Shown here: positions 7,902 through 16,419 of the stretch, one piece after another
How positions within the stretch are numbered: the first letter of the stretch is position 1
Layout: every line of letters begins with the position of its first letter
The notes under the pieces: model-generated
What the model was told of the DNA's origin: nothing
Seen by the model: the letters and a program-made list of their open reading frames with translations, nothing else
Databases searched by the model: none
Made by a program: the position numbers and the translations under genes
Assembly: GCA_030431475.1 (NCBI GenBank)
Contig: JAUIJD010000001.1
Location: forward strand, 1 to 64,000
Length of the DNA: 64,000 bases
DNA from: Verrucomicrobiia bacterium
GTDB taxonomy: Bacteria > Verrucomicrobiota > Verrucomicrobiia > Verrucomicrobiales > Akkermansiaceae
Direction: 5' to 3'

Positions 7902-8240
7902 ATGAAGCCGACGCTCCTGCCGCTGCTCCCGCTCCTTTTGGCGGGGTGCCAGACCGACCCCATGGACCCCGAGGTCGTCGGCCGGAAGATGATCGGCCTG
8001 CAGGAGAAGTTCGACGTCGTGGATACCGACGGCGACGGCTACCTGACCCGCGATGAGATCATCGCCGGCTACGACGAGCTCGAGGTGGTGAACCGAACGC
8101 CGGCGACGGCCGACGCCATCATCGCCTTCTACGACTTCGACAAGGACGGGCGCCTGTCACTCCGCGAAACCCAGTCCGGCGCCGTCACCGGCCCCGAGGA
8201 GGCGGTCCGCCAGTTCGAGTCCGGCCAGCTTTCCCAGTAA
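7902..8240 (+). CDS. EF-hand lipoprotein
   Basis: A 112-residue protein with a lipobox (LLLAGC, Cys16). It carries two EF-hand calcium loops, DTDGDGYLTRDE and DFDKDGRLSLRE, each with Asp/Asn at positions 1, 3 and 5, Gly at 6 and Glu at 12. It should bind Ca2+ in the periplasm or at the outer membrane. It sits between a lipase-like lipoprotein and an outer-membrane protein gene, 9 bases before the latter, so it belongs to an envelope-protein cluster. The function of the binding is unknown. Confidence 0.8.
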   Translation: MKPTLLPLLPLLLAGCQTDPMDPEVVGRKMIGLQEKFDVVDTDGDGYLTRDEIIAGYDELEVVNRTPATADAIIAFYDFDKDGRLSLRETQSGAVTGPEEAVRQFESGQLSQ

Positions 8241-8249
8241 CCCGCCGCC

Positions 8250-9035
8250 ATGCACCATTCCCTTGCCTTCTCCCTCGGCCTCCTCGCCGTCGCCTCCACG
8301 CTGCCGGCCAATGCCGACGGCTCCGACCTCGCCAAGAAGCTCTCCAATCCGGTCTCCGACCTGATCAGCGTGCCCATCCAGGGCAACCTCGATTTCGGCG
8401 GGGGTGTCGCCGGCGGGCAGCGCTTTTACACCAACGTCCAACCGGTCATCCCGATCGCCCTCAACGACGACTGGAACCTCATCTCGCGCACCATCCTCCC
8501 GGTGGTGGATCAGGAAGGCCTCGGCTTCGGAGGAACCGGCGATGCCTTCGGCCTCGGGGACACCGTCCAGAGCTTCTTCTTCTCCCCGAAGGAAAGCGAC
8601 CCGATCTGGGGCATCGGCCCGGTGCTCCTTTTCCCCACCGCCACCGATGCCTTCCTCGGCGGCGACAAGTGGGGCGTCGGCCCGACCGGCGTGGTGCTCA
8701 AGCAGGACGGACCCTGGACCTACGGGGCCCTCGGCAACCACCTGTGGGACGTCGCCGGCAGCGGTTCTTCCCAGGTCAACGCCACCTTCATCCAGCCCTT
8801 CCTCGCCTACAACGCACCGGGCGGATGGACCTTCACCATCAACTCCGAGTCCACCTACGACTGGGCCAACCACCAGTGGACCGTCCCGGTGAACCTGATC
8901 GTCAGCAAGCTGCAACCCATCGGCGGCCAGCCCGTCCAGTTCTTCGGCGGCATCCGCTACTACGTCGAGAAGCCCGACACCGGTCCCGAGTGGGGCCTGC
9001 GCTTCGGCCTCACCTTCCTTTTCCCGAAGAGCTGA
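8250..9035 (+). CDS. outer-membrane transporter-like protein ('neuromedin U' annotation family)
   Basis: A 261-residue protein with a signal peptide (1-22). Family marks are LAKKLSNPVSDLISVP right after cleavage, then NVQPVIPIALNDDWNLISRTILP, and a C-terminal LRFGLTFLFPKS barrel end. Database entries often call this family neuromedin U or transporter; it is most likely an outer-membrane beta barrel of the phenol-degradation MetA type. No substrate can be named. It is followed after 16 bases by an OprB-like porin gene. Confidence 0.7.
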   Translation: MHHSLAFSLGLLAVASTLPANADGSDLAKKLSNPVSDLISVPIQGNLDFGGGVAGGQRFYTNVQPVIPIALNDDWNLISRTILPVVDQEGLGFGGTGDAFGLGDTVQSFFFSPKESDPIWGIGPVLLFPTATDAFLGGDKWGVGPTGVVLKQDGPWTYGALGNHLWDVAGSGSSQVNATFIQPFLAYNAPGGWTFTINSESTYDWANHQWTVPVNLIVSKLQPIGGQPVQFFGGIRYYVEKPDTGPEWGLRFGLTFLFPKS

Positions 9036-9051
9036 ACGCTCGGGGTCACCG

Positions 9052-10236
9052 ATGATGCGCTTCACGCTCCTTGCCTTCGTCGGCGTCCTTTCGGCCGCGC
9101 CGGAGGAAGTCGCGCTGCCCGAGGACATCGGTCGCCAGGTGGAGAACGGCGGGCACCCGGAACAAGCGGCCTCCTTCGATCTCATCGAGCGCTGGAACGC
9201 AGGACGGAAGAAGCTCGAGGACCACGCCGGGTTCAGCTGGACCGCCGGCTACTACTCGGCCGCCCTCGGAGTGCTGGGCGGCAACGGCGTGCCGACCGGG
9301 GCATCCGGCGACCTGACCGTCCAGGGCATCTGGGCGCCGGCGCACCGATGGACGGACAACCCCACGGAACTTCGCTTCCGCCTCCGCCACCGGCACGCCT
9401 ATTTCGGCACGCCGGTCTCCGCGCTTTCCGGGGAAATCGGGGCCCTCTGGGGCGTGATTGACGGCTACAGCAACAGCGGGTTCGAGATCCCCGACTTCTT
9501 CCTCCGACACCAGTTCGAAGCCATCGGACTCGAGCTCCGCTACGGGCAGATGACCATCGACTCCCAGTTCGGGGGGCATCAGCTCGCGAGTTCGAAGAGC
9601 TACTACCTCAACCAGGCCTTCGCCTCGAATCCCGCCGTCGCCTTTCCCCGCTTCGGAGCCGGCTTCACCGCGGTGCAGCGCTTCGACAACGGCTTCAGCA
9701 TCGGCCTCGGCACGACCACCGTCCAGGGCACCCAGAACGGGAACCAGGTCGACCTCGAGTTCGGATCGGACGACCTCTTCCACGCCCTCCAGTTCGCCTA
9801 CGAGTTCGAGGACCGTCAGGAACTGCGCCACCGCCTCATCCTGCTCGGCTGGCACAGCGACTCGGTCGAGGACGCCGCGCAACCCGAAGGTCAGGGCGTT
9901 CAGCTCACCTACGAACGGGCCATCAATGACGAGGGCGGACAGTTCTTCTCGACCCTCTCCTGGTCGGAGGGAGGCGCCGCCCCGGTCGACTACCTCCTGA
10001 CGGCCGGCTTCGGACGCCCGTGCCGCGACGACGACTTCTTCGGCCTCGCCGCCGGCATCGGTCGGGGCTCGGGGAGCAGCGGATCCCTGCAAATGGTACT
10101 CGAGGGTTTCTACCGACGGCAGTTCGGAGAGCATTTCCAAGTCACACCCGACCTGCAGCTGCTCATCGGCGAGGACCTGACCACTGGCCCGGGCGTGCGG
10201 GTCATCGCCGGACTCCGGGCGACCGGGCGCTTCTGA
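9052..10236 (+). CDS. OprB-family carbohydrate porin
   Basis: A 394-residue barrel protein of the OprB family, which lets sugars pass the outer membrane. After a short signal region the sequence shows QAASFDLIERWNAG and FSWTAGYYSAALGVLGG, the usual OprB opening. RHRHAYFGTP, FFLRHQF and a C-terminal GVRVIAGLRATGRF follow. Two ATGs are adjacent (9052, 9055); either could start it. Its position after another barrel gene and before an SBF-type transporter suggests an uptake cluster, although the transporter family differs. Confidence 0.75.
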   Translation: MMRFTLLAFVGVLSAAPEEVALPEDIGRQVENGGHPEQAASFDLIERWNAGRKKLEDHAGFSWTAGYYSAALGVLGGNGVPTGASGDLTVQGIWAPAHRWTDNPTELRFRLRHRHAYFGTPVSALSGEIGALWGVIDGYSNSGFEIPDFFLRHQFEAIGLELRYGQMTIDSQFGGHQLASSKSYYLNQAFASNPAVAFPRFGAGFTAVQRFDNGFSIGLGTTTVQGTQNGNQVDLEFGSDDLFHALQFAYEFEDRQELRHRLILLGWHSDSVEDAAQPEGQGVQLTYERAINDEGGQFFSTLSWSEGGAAPVDYLLTAGFGRPCRDDDFFGLAAGIGRGSGSSGSLQMVLEGFYRRQFGEHFQVTPDLQLLIGEDLTTGPGVRVIAGLRATGRF

Positions 10237-10258
10237 CCGCCCTAAGCCCTCCTCCCCG

Positions 10259-11107
10259 ATGAAGCTGATCCTCGACCTCGGATTGCTGCTGGTGACGCTC
10301 ACCATGATGTTTGCCGTCGGCATCGCGCTTGGCGGCTGCGGCTTTCGCGACGTGTGGAAACGACGCGGCGCGCTGTCGGGGTGGCTGGCGGCGAACATCC
10401 TGCTCCCCCCGGCCGTGGCTCTGGGCGTCGTCTCGGCCACCCGGATGCCGGTCGAGACGGCCGGCGGCCTGCTGCTCATCGCCGCCTGCCCGATCGGAGA
10501 CATCGCCAACCTTTACGTGCTGCGAGCCCGCGGAAGCCTCCCCTTCTCCGTCTCCCTCAACGCCGCGAGCTGTCTGCTCTTTCCACTGACCATGCCGCTC
10601 ACGTTCGCCGCCTACCGCCTGCTCGGGAATCCTCACGATCTCTTCACCACGCCGAAGGTATTCGAGGCGGCTCGCCTTTTCGTCTGTTTCTCGGCGCCGC
10701 TGCTGGCCGGATGGTGGCTGCGCCGACGGCGACCGGACTGGGCTGCGGCCGTCAGCCGCCCGCTCCACCTCGCCACCACCGTCGGAATCCTCGCGCTGCT
10801 CGTGCTCATCGTCGGGATCCAGCTACCGGTGATCCAGGCCGCCGGACTGCGCGCGGCGGCGGGAAGCCTCGCCTTTCTGGTGGTCGGGACCGCCCTCGGT
10901 CTCGGTCTGGCCCCACTGATGAAATCTCCACGCCCCGAATGGATCGCCGGGCTTTGCTGCCTGCCGGTCCGCAATGTCGGAATCGCCGCCCTGGCCGCCG
11001 TCACCCTCGGCGGTCATCTCGGATTCGCAGGCCACGCCGCGATCTACTTCGTCGTTGAGGTGGTGTTCTTCCTGACCCTCTCGTCGCTCCTCGGCCGACG
11101 CTCCTGA
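10259..11107 (+). CDS. bile acid:sodium symporter (BASS/SBF) family transporter
   Basis: A 282-residue inner-membrane protein with eight or nine predicted helices. The core motif AACPIGDIANLYVLRARG (about 78-95) matches the SBF domain pattern in which Pro/Gly break a substrate-binding helix. It probably carries an organic anion with Na+. It is shorter than the usual ten-helix relatives. It converges on the LysR gene, the two coding ends overlapping by 64 bases (11044-11107), so expression of one may interfere with the other. The LysR protein is a plausible regulator but the orientation does not prove it. Confidence 0.8.
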   Translation: MKLILDLGLLLVTLTMMFAVGIALGGCGFRDVWKRRGALSGWLAANILLPPAVALGVVSATRMPVETAGGLLLIAACPIGDIANLYVLRARGSLPFSVSLNAASCLLFPLTMPLTFAAYRLLGNPHDLFTTPKVFEAARLFVCFSAPLLAGWWLRRRRPDWAAAVSRPLHLATTVGILALLVLIVGIQLPVIQAAGLRAAAGSLAFLVVGTALGLGLAPLMKSPRPEWIAGLCCLPVRNVGIAALAAVTLGGHLGFAGHAAIYFVVEVVFFLTLSSLLGRRS

Positions 11108-12039
11108 ACCCACCCCTCCTCGCGCAGCGAACGGCTCAGCGCGGCCGACTCGCGATCCACTTCGAGGACTTCGCGCACGAACTCGTGCGCCTCCTCGGGC
11201 ATCCGGCGATCCTCAAGGCGGATCAAGCCGAACCGCGTCGAGATCTCCGGTGGCAGGCAATCGAGCAGACAGAGCTCTCCCCGACGGACCGCCGGCGCAT
11301 ACAGACTCGGGGGCCCCAGACCCACGGCATCGCTTTCCATCAGCACCTGCTCGAGCAGCGACAGGTCCTCGCAGTGGACCGCCGGATTGAAGCCCTCGCG
11401 TCCCCCGGCCGGCAGCAGGTGATCGAGGACTCGCGGGGGAAGCCGGGAGGTCCCGACCATCGGGTAGGCCATCACGTCCTCCATGCGGACCTCCTCGAGC
11501 TCCAGCAGCGGGTGCCCGCACCGCAGCACCACGCAGGCGGCCTGCGGTTCCAGCGGCACGATCTCGAGGTCCTTCGGGGACAATTCGCTCAACTCGCAGA
11601 TCGCGATGTCGAGATCGCCGTCACGGAGCCGTCTCGCGACGCTCGCCCAGTGGTCGATCGAGACGCGGAAACGCCGGTTCGGGTCGCCCCCGAGACAACG
11701 GGCGATGGTCCTCCCGCCCAGCATGTGCGCCGCGTAGGGCCCGAACCCGATGCGCAGCTGGGGCTGCTGGCGGGCGCTGACCGCCATCAGGTCCCGCTCG
11801 ACCTCGTTGATCCGCGCGATCATGCCCTCGGCCCGCTTCAGGAACACCTCCCCCGCCTCGGTGGGTTCGACCCCCTTGCCCCCACGCTCGAAGAGCGCGA
11901 CGCCGAAATGCTTCTCCAGCCCCTGGATGCTCCGGCTCAACGCGGACTGGCTCAAATGCAACGATTTCGCCGCACGCGCGAAATTTCTCGCTTCGGCGAG
12001 CGCCAAAGCCTGCTCCAAATGGCGGATTTCCAAACCCAT
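11044..12039 (-). CDS. LysR-family transcriptional regulator
   Basis: A 331-residue regulator. Residues 1-60 form the winged helix-turn-helix with FARAAKSLHLSQSALSRSIQ, then LFERGGKGVEPTEAG. The co-inducer domain starts near 90 (LRIGFGPYAA). It would bind DNA as a tetramer and respond to a small molecule. Its start faces the HAD/sulfatase genes across 89 bases, so it may control them from a shared promoter region. Its 3' end overlaps the BASS transporter gene. The C-terminal 40 residues are unusually Arg/Glu-rich. Confidence 0.9.
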   Translation of the reverse strand: MGLEIRHLEQALALAEARNFARAAKSLHLSQSALSRSIQGLEKHFGVALFERGGKGVEPTEAGEVFLKRAEGMIARINEVERDLMAVSARQQPQLRIGFGPYAAHMLGGRTIARCLGGDPNRRFRVSIDHWASVARRLRDGDLDIAICELSELSPKDLEIVPLEPQAACVVLRCGHPLLELEEVRMEDVMAYPMVGTSRLPPRVLDHLLPAGGREGFNPAVHCEDLSLLEQVLMESDAVGLGPPSLYAPAVRRGELCLLDCLPPEISTRFGLIRLEDRRMPEEAHEFVREVLEVDRESAALSRSLREEGWVQERRPRSDERVRKNTTSTTK

Positions 12040-12128
12040 GCGGTAAATGCATCACACCCATTCCAACAATGCAATGGACGCATGAGGGGACTTCATGGCA
12101 TAAGCCACGCTCCTCCTTCAGTGATCCC

Positions 12129-13094
12129 ATGAAACGCTGCGCCATCGTCATCTTGCTCTACCTGCCCCTGCTGGCAGAACCTCTCCCCTCCTGGAATCCG
12201 GGAAAGAACCGTGACGCGATCATCGGCTTCGTGGAGAAGGTCACCACGCCGGGCACTCCCGATTTTGTCGAACCGGCCGCGCGCATCGCCACCTTCGACA
12301 ACGACGGCTGCCTGTGGAGCGAGCAGCCGATGTATTTCCAGCTGATCTACGCCATCGACCGGATCAAGGCGACGGCCGACGAGCACCCCGAGTGGAAGGA
12401 AACGGAGCCCTTCGCCTCGGTGCTGAAGGGCGACACCAAGGGTGCGCTGGCCGGAGGTGAGAAGGGGCTTCTCAAGATGATCGCCGCCACTCATGCGGGG
12501 ATGACCACCGAGGAGTTTCGGGCGGCGGTCTCCGACTGGCTCTCGACCGCGCGTCATCCGAAGACCGGACGCCCCTACAACGAGATGATCTATCAGCCGA
12601 TGCTCGAGCTGCTGGAGTATCTCCGGGAGAACGGCTTCAAGACCTTCATCGTCTCCGGGGGCGGCATCGACTTCATGCGCGTCTTCGTGGAGGACGCCTA
12701 CGGCATCCCTCCGGAGCAGGTGGTCGGCAGCAGCATCGCCGCGAAATACGAGGTGCGCGATGGCAAACCGGTGCTGGTCAAGACCCTCGACTCCCACTTC
12801 ATCGACGACAAGGAGGGCAAGCCGGTCGGCATCCACCAGCACATCGGCCGGCGCCCGATCTTCGCCGCCGGGAACTCCGACGGTGATTTCCAGATGCTGG
12901 AGTACACGACCGCCGGCGACGGCGCCCGCTTCGCGATGATCGTCCACCACGACGATGCCGACCGCGAGTGGGCCTACGACCGCGATTCCCACATCGGCAA
13001 GCTCGCCCGCGGCCTTGATGAAGGCCCGAAACGAGGATGGACCATCGTCAGCATGAAAGACGAGTGGAAGGCCATCTACCCCGCCTCCGAGTAA
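12129..13094 (+). CDS. HAD-superfamily phosphatase-like protein, exported
   Basis: A 321-residue protein with a signal peptide (MKRCAIVILLYLPLLAEPLP). The HAD core appears as ATFDNDGCLWSEQP (motif I, Asp nucleophile at the first D), then FIVSGGG (motif II) and AAGNSDGDFQMLEYT (motif IV acidic pair). A phosphate ester is the expected substrate, hydrolysed in the periplasm. It is followed after 30 bases by a sulfatase gene; HAD and sulfatase genes occur side by side in other bacteria, suggesting linked scavenging of phosphate and sulfate esters. The ATG at 12129 fits the signal peptide better than 12069. Confidence 0.8.
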   Translation: MKRCAIVILLYLPLLAEPLPSWNPGKNRDAIIGFVEKVTTPGTPDFVEPAARIATFDNDGCLWSEQPMYFQLIYAIDRIKATADEHPEWKETEPFASVLKGDTKGALAGGEKGLLKMIAATHAGMTTEEFRAAVSDWLSTARHPKTGRPYNEMIYQPMLELLEYLRENGFKTFIVSGGGIDFMRVFVEDAYGIPPEQVVGSSIAAKYEVRDGKPVLVKTLDSHFIDDKEGKPVGIHQHIGRRPIFAAGNSDGDFQMLEYTTAGDGARFAMIVHHDDADREWAYDRDSHIGKLARGLDEGPKRGWTIVSMKDEWKAIYPASE

Positions 13095-13124
13095 GCTCTC
13101 CCAAAAACGAACAACCGAACCAAC

Positions 13125-14711
13125 ATGAAACCAACACATCTGATGGCCGTCCTTGTCGGCGGCCTCATCGCCACTGCCTCCGCGCAGGACGCGAAAAAGC
13201 CAAACATCCTGGTCATCTGGGGTGACGACATCGGCGTCTGGAACATCAGCCACATGAACCGTGGCATGATGGGCTACAAGACGCCCAATATCGACCGCAT
13301 CGCCAAGGAAGGCATCAGCTTCACCGACTACTACGGTCAGCAATCCTGCACCGCCGGTCGTGCCGCCTTCCTGAACGGCAGCGTGCCGGTTCGTACCGGC
13401 ATGACCAAGGTCGGCCTTCCCGCCGCTCCGCAAGGTTGGCAGAAGACCGACGTTACCATCGCCGGCGTGCTCAAGGGTCAAGGCTACGCCACCGGCCAAT
13501 TCGGCAAGAACCACCAGGGCGACCGTGACGAGCACCTGCCGACCAACCACGGCTTCGACGAGTTCCTCGGGAACCTCTACCACCTCAATGCGGAAGAGGA
13601 GCCGGAGGACCGCGACTACCCTGCCGACATGAAACTCGCCGACGGCTCGACCTTCCGCGAGAAGTTCGGTCCCCGTGGCGTCATCAAGGCTTCTGCCGAC
13701 GGCAAGATCGAGGACACCGGTCCGCTCACCAAGAAGCGGATGGAAACCGTTGATGAGGAAACCCTCGCCGCCGCCAAGGATTTCATCCAGCGCCAACACG
13801 AAGCCGGGAAGCCCTGGTTCTGCTGGTGGAATGGCACCCGCATGCACTTCCGCACCCACGTCAAGGATGAGCACACCGGCATCGCCGGCAAGACCGGCAA
13901 CGAGTACCACGACGGCATGGTCGAGCACGACATGCACGTCGGCGAGCTGCTTGCCCTCATCGATGAACTCGGCATCGCCGACAACACGATCGTTCAGTAC
14001 AGCACGGATAACGGAGTTCACTACAACACCTGGCCGGATGCCGGCACCACGCCCTTCCACGGTGAGAAGAATTCCAACTGGGAAGGCGCCTTCCGCGTTC
14101 CCTGCTACGTCCGCTGGCCCGGCAAGTGGCCCGCCGGCGCCACCGTCAATGGTATCGTCTCACACGAAGACTGGCTTCCCACCTTCGCAGCCGCCGCCGG
14201 CGCTCCGAACATCAAGGAGGACCTCCGCAAGGGAGTCGAACTGATCGGTCGCACCTACAAGAACTACATTGATGGCTACAACATGCTCCCATACCTTGAG
14301 AAGGCGGGGACTTTCGAGACCATCGATGCCGATCTTGAGGCCTGCCCCCGCCAAGAGTTCATCTATGTTACGGACGGAGGCGAGGTTTGTGCCATTCGCG
14401 TCAAGGACTGGAAGGCGACCTATCTGGAGAACCGCGCGAGCGAGCTCCAGATTTGGCGGGAGCCTTTCATTAAGTTGCGCACGCCGCATCTCTACCACCT
14501 GCGTCGCGATCCCTTCGAGAAGGCCCAGATCGGCTCGAACACCTACAACGACTGGTTCATGGACAAGGTCTACCTGCTGGCGCCAATGCAGGTCGTCGCC
14601 TCCAAGTTCCTCATGACCATGAGGGACTATCCGCCGAGCCAGACTCCGGGCGACTGGAGCCTCTCCACGCTGGAGTCCCAGATCAAGGACATGGCTCCTT
14701 CCACGCGCTGA
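13125..14711 (+). CDS. arylsulfatase-type sulfatase
   Basis: A 528-residue secreted sulfatase with a signal peptide ending at about residue 20 (ASA-QD). The Ca2+ site begins at Asp34/Asp35 (WGDDIG). The catalytic motif is C75-T-A-G-R79, where the cysteine must be converted to formylglycine by a sulfatase-modifying enzyme not present here. Further conserved blocks are GKNHQGD, HGFDEF and STDNGVHYNTWPDAG. It cleaves sulfate from aromatic or sugar sulfates in the periplasm. It shares a short gap with the HAD gene and is followed by a strong terminator. Confidence 0.9.
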   Translation: MKPTHLMAVLVGGLIATASAQDAKKPNILVIWGDDIGVWNISHMNRGMMGYKTPNIDRIAKEGISFTDYYGQQSCTAGRAAFLNGSVPVRTGMTKVGLPAAPQGWQKTDVTIAGVLKGQGYATGQFGKNHQGDRDEHLPTNHGFDEFLGNLYHLNAEEEPEDRDYPADMKLADGSTFREKFGPRGVIKASADGKIEDTGPLTKKRMETVDEETLAAAKDFIQRQHEAGKPWFCWWNGTRMHFRTHVKDEHTGIAGKTGNEYHDGMVEHDMHVGELLALIDELGIADNTIVQYSTDNGVHYNTWPDAGTTPFHGEKNSNWEGAFRVPCYVRWPGKWPAGATVNGIVSHEDWLPTFAAAAGAPNIKEDLRKGVELIGRTYKNYIDGYNMLPYLEKAGTFETIDADLEACPRQEFIYVTDGGEVCAIRVKDWKATYLENRASELQIWREPFIKLRTPHLYHLRRDPFEKAQIGSNTYNDWFMDKVYLLAPMQVVASKFLMTMRDYPPSQTPGDWSLSTLESQIKDMAPSTR

Positions 14712-14764
14712 GATCCTTCCCGGGACGACCTGCACTCCCTTGAAGCGGGTCGTTCTTCCCTTCG

Positions 14765-14804
14765 CCGCGCTTTGGACTTTGCTTCCGAAGCGCGGCACTT
14801 TTTT
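14765..14804 (+). terminator. Rho-independent terminator after the sulfatase gene
   Basis: CCGCGCTT (14765-14772) pairs with AAGCGCGG (14788-14795), followed after CAC by six T (14799-14804). A weaker hairpin, ACGACC with GGTCGT, lies just before it. This closes the HAD-sulfatase unit and separates it from moxR. Confidence 0.8.
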
Positions 14805-14891
14805 ATCCCGGGTGCCTGATAAAGACTTCCACCCGTGCCTGCCTCGGGTCTCTTCCGCACCCTTGCGTAAGATCTCTCCAATTCCGTCCCC

Positions 14892-15851
14892 ATGAATCCC
14901 CGCGACGCCATCCTCCGCATCTCCGACGCCATGAATGCGGCTGTGATCGGCCAGGAGACGGTCGTCGAACGAATCCTCGTCGCCCTGCTCGCCAACGGCC
15001 ACCTGCTGATGGAGGGCCTGCCGGGCGTGGCAAAGACCCGCTCGATCAAGACCCTGTCGAGGCTCATCGAGAGCGACTTCAGCCGGGTCCAGTTCACGCC
15101 CGACCTGTTGCCGTCGGATGTCAGCGGCTCGGACATCTACCGCGAACAGACCGGCACCTTCGATTTCCAGCCGGGGCCGATCTTCGGCAACCTGATCCTC
15201 GCCGACGAGATCAACCGTGCCCCGGCGAAGGTGCAGGCCGCCCTCCTGGAGGCAATGGAGGAGCGCCAGATCACCGTCGCCGGGACGACCCACAAGCTGC
15301 CCGATCTCTTCCTCGTCCTGGCCACGCAAAACCCGATCGAGCAGGAAGGCACCTACCCGCTGCCCGAGGCGCAGATGGACCGCTTCCTGCTCTACGTCCA
15401 CGTTCCCTATCCGCCCCCGGAAAACGAGGCGGCGATCCTGCGTCTGGTCCGCGGAGAAAAGGTCGGGACCGCCGCCGAGCCGCCGCCGGCAGTTCCGCAG
15501 GACCTCATCTTCCAAGCTCGTCAGGAGGTGAACGAGATCCACGTCGCCGAAGCAGCGGAACAGTACATCGTTGATCTCGTCGTCGCGACGCGCCATCCGG
15601 AGAAGCTCGACGACGAACTGGCGAAGTGGATCCGCCTCGGAGCCAGCCCGCGCGGCACCATCGCCCTCGACGCCGCCGCCCGGGCGCATGCCTGGCTGCA
15701 GGGGCAGGACTTCGTATCCCCCGACAACATCCGCGCCGTCGCCCCCGCCTGCCTCGCCCACCGCATCCACCTCACCTATCAGGCCGAGGCCGCCGGCAAG
15801 ACCCGCAGCGAGGTCGTCGAGGCGTTGTTGGAGAAGGTCGTGGCGGTGTAG
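14892..15851 (+). CDS. MoxR-family AAA+ ATPase
   Basis: A 319-residue AAA+ protein. Walker A is GLPGVAKTR (42-50) and Walker B LILADEINRA (101-110), followed by sensor region VLATQNPIEQEGTYPLPEAQ and a C-terminal lid. MoxR proteins act as chaperone-like ATPases on partners with VWA domains. Here the DUF58 and Bat proteins downstream are the obvious partners. In most genomes the DUF58 gene follows directly; here a four-helix-bundle ORF and repeat arms lie between them (15852-16415). Confidence 0.95.
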   Translation: MNPRDAILRISDAMNAAVIGQETVVERILVALLANGHLLMEGLPGVAKTRSIKTLSRLIESDFSRVQFTPDLLPSDVSGSDIYREQTGTFDFQPGPIFGNLILADEINRAPAKVQAALLEAMEERQITVAGTTHKLPDLFLVLATQNPIEQEGTYPLPEAQMDRFLLYVHVPYPPPENEAAILRLVRGEKVGTAAEPPPAVPQDLIFQARQEVNEIHVAEAAEQYIVDLVVATRHPEKLDDELAKWIRLGASPRGTIALDAAARAHAWLQGQDFVSPDNIRAVAPACLAHRIHLTYQAEAAGKTRSEVVEALLEKVVAV

Positions 15852-15903
15852 AGTCTCGTCCTCCTCCTCGTCCTCCTCCTCGTTCTCGTCCCTCGTCCTC
15901 GAC
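15852..15903. repeat. left arm of 35-bp perfect inverted repeat (copy C)
   Basis: CT-rich arm right after the moxR stop. Bases 15868-15902 are the exact reverse complement of 16382-16416, an uninterrupted 35-base match. The preceding CTCGTCCTCCTC units repeat the pattern. The enclosed 479 bases contain the four-helix-bundle ORF. Confidence 0.9.
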
Positions 15904-15927
15904 CACCCACAGCACACGCCCCACCCC

Positions 15928-16419
15928 ATGGAGCCCCGCTCGCCAAACCGGACTCGCTTCGACCACGAGAATCTCGATGTATACCGACTCGAGCTCGAGT
16001 TCCTCGCCTGGGTCACGCCACTTCTCCGGAAGATCCGGAAGGAGGCGCCCGGCTTGCACCGGGAAGCCTGCGACCAACTCGATCGAGCAAGCGTCTCCGC
16101 ATTGCTCAACACCGCCGAGGGCAACGGCAAACGTCAAACCCGCCAACGAGCCAGGTTCTTCGACGACGCCCGAGGATCGGCGGTCGAGTGCGCGGCCCGC
16201 CTTGATGCGATGGTTGCGAAGGCACTTTGTCGTCCCGACGAAGTGGAGGACGGGAAGCGGATGCTCCTCCGGGTGGTCTCGATGCTCTCGAAGCTGGTCG
16301 GGCGGTTCGACCGCTCCGGGGAAGGGCTCCGAGACGAGGAGATGAGCTACCAGGTTGGCTTGGAAGCCGGTGATGCTGCGATCGAGGACGAGGGACGAGA
16401 ACGAGGAGGAGGACGATGA
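15928..16419 (+). CDS. four-helix-bundle protein (S23/IVP-type family)
   Basis: A 163-residue helical protein of the family first named for ORFs in 23S rRNA intervening sequences. Marks are FDHENLDVYRLELEF at the start, LDRASVSALLNTAEGNGK in the centre, and FFDDARGSAVECAARLD followed by a final helix. Its biochemical role is unknown; relatives form pentameric helical bundles. It lies inside an exact 35-bp inverted repeat. The right arm encodes its last dozen residues (Asp/Glu/Arg/Gly-rich), and its stop (16417-16419) overlaps the ATG of the DUF58 gene. No clear ribosome-binding site precedes it. Its position inside the moxR operon is unlike the usual order, so it looks inserted. Confidence 0.8.
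   Translation: MEPRSPNRTRFDHENLDVYRLELEFLAWVTPLLRKIRKEAPGLHREACDQLDRASVSALLNTAEGNGKRQTRQRARFFDDARGSAVECAARLDAMVAKALCRPDEVEDGKRMLLRVVSMLSKLVGRFDRSGEGLRDEEMSYQVGLEAGDAAIEDEGRERGGGR
16379..16418. repeat. right arm of 35-bp perfect inverted repeat (copy C')
   Basis: GA-rich arm; 16382-16416 exactly complements 15868-15902. Bases 16379-16407 are also identical over 29 bases to 18917-18945 in copy E. The arm contains AGGAGGAGGAC just before the DUF58 ATG at 16416 and so supplies its Shine-Dalgarno sequence. Confidence 0.9.
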
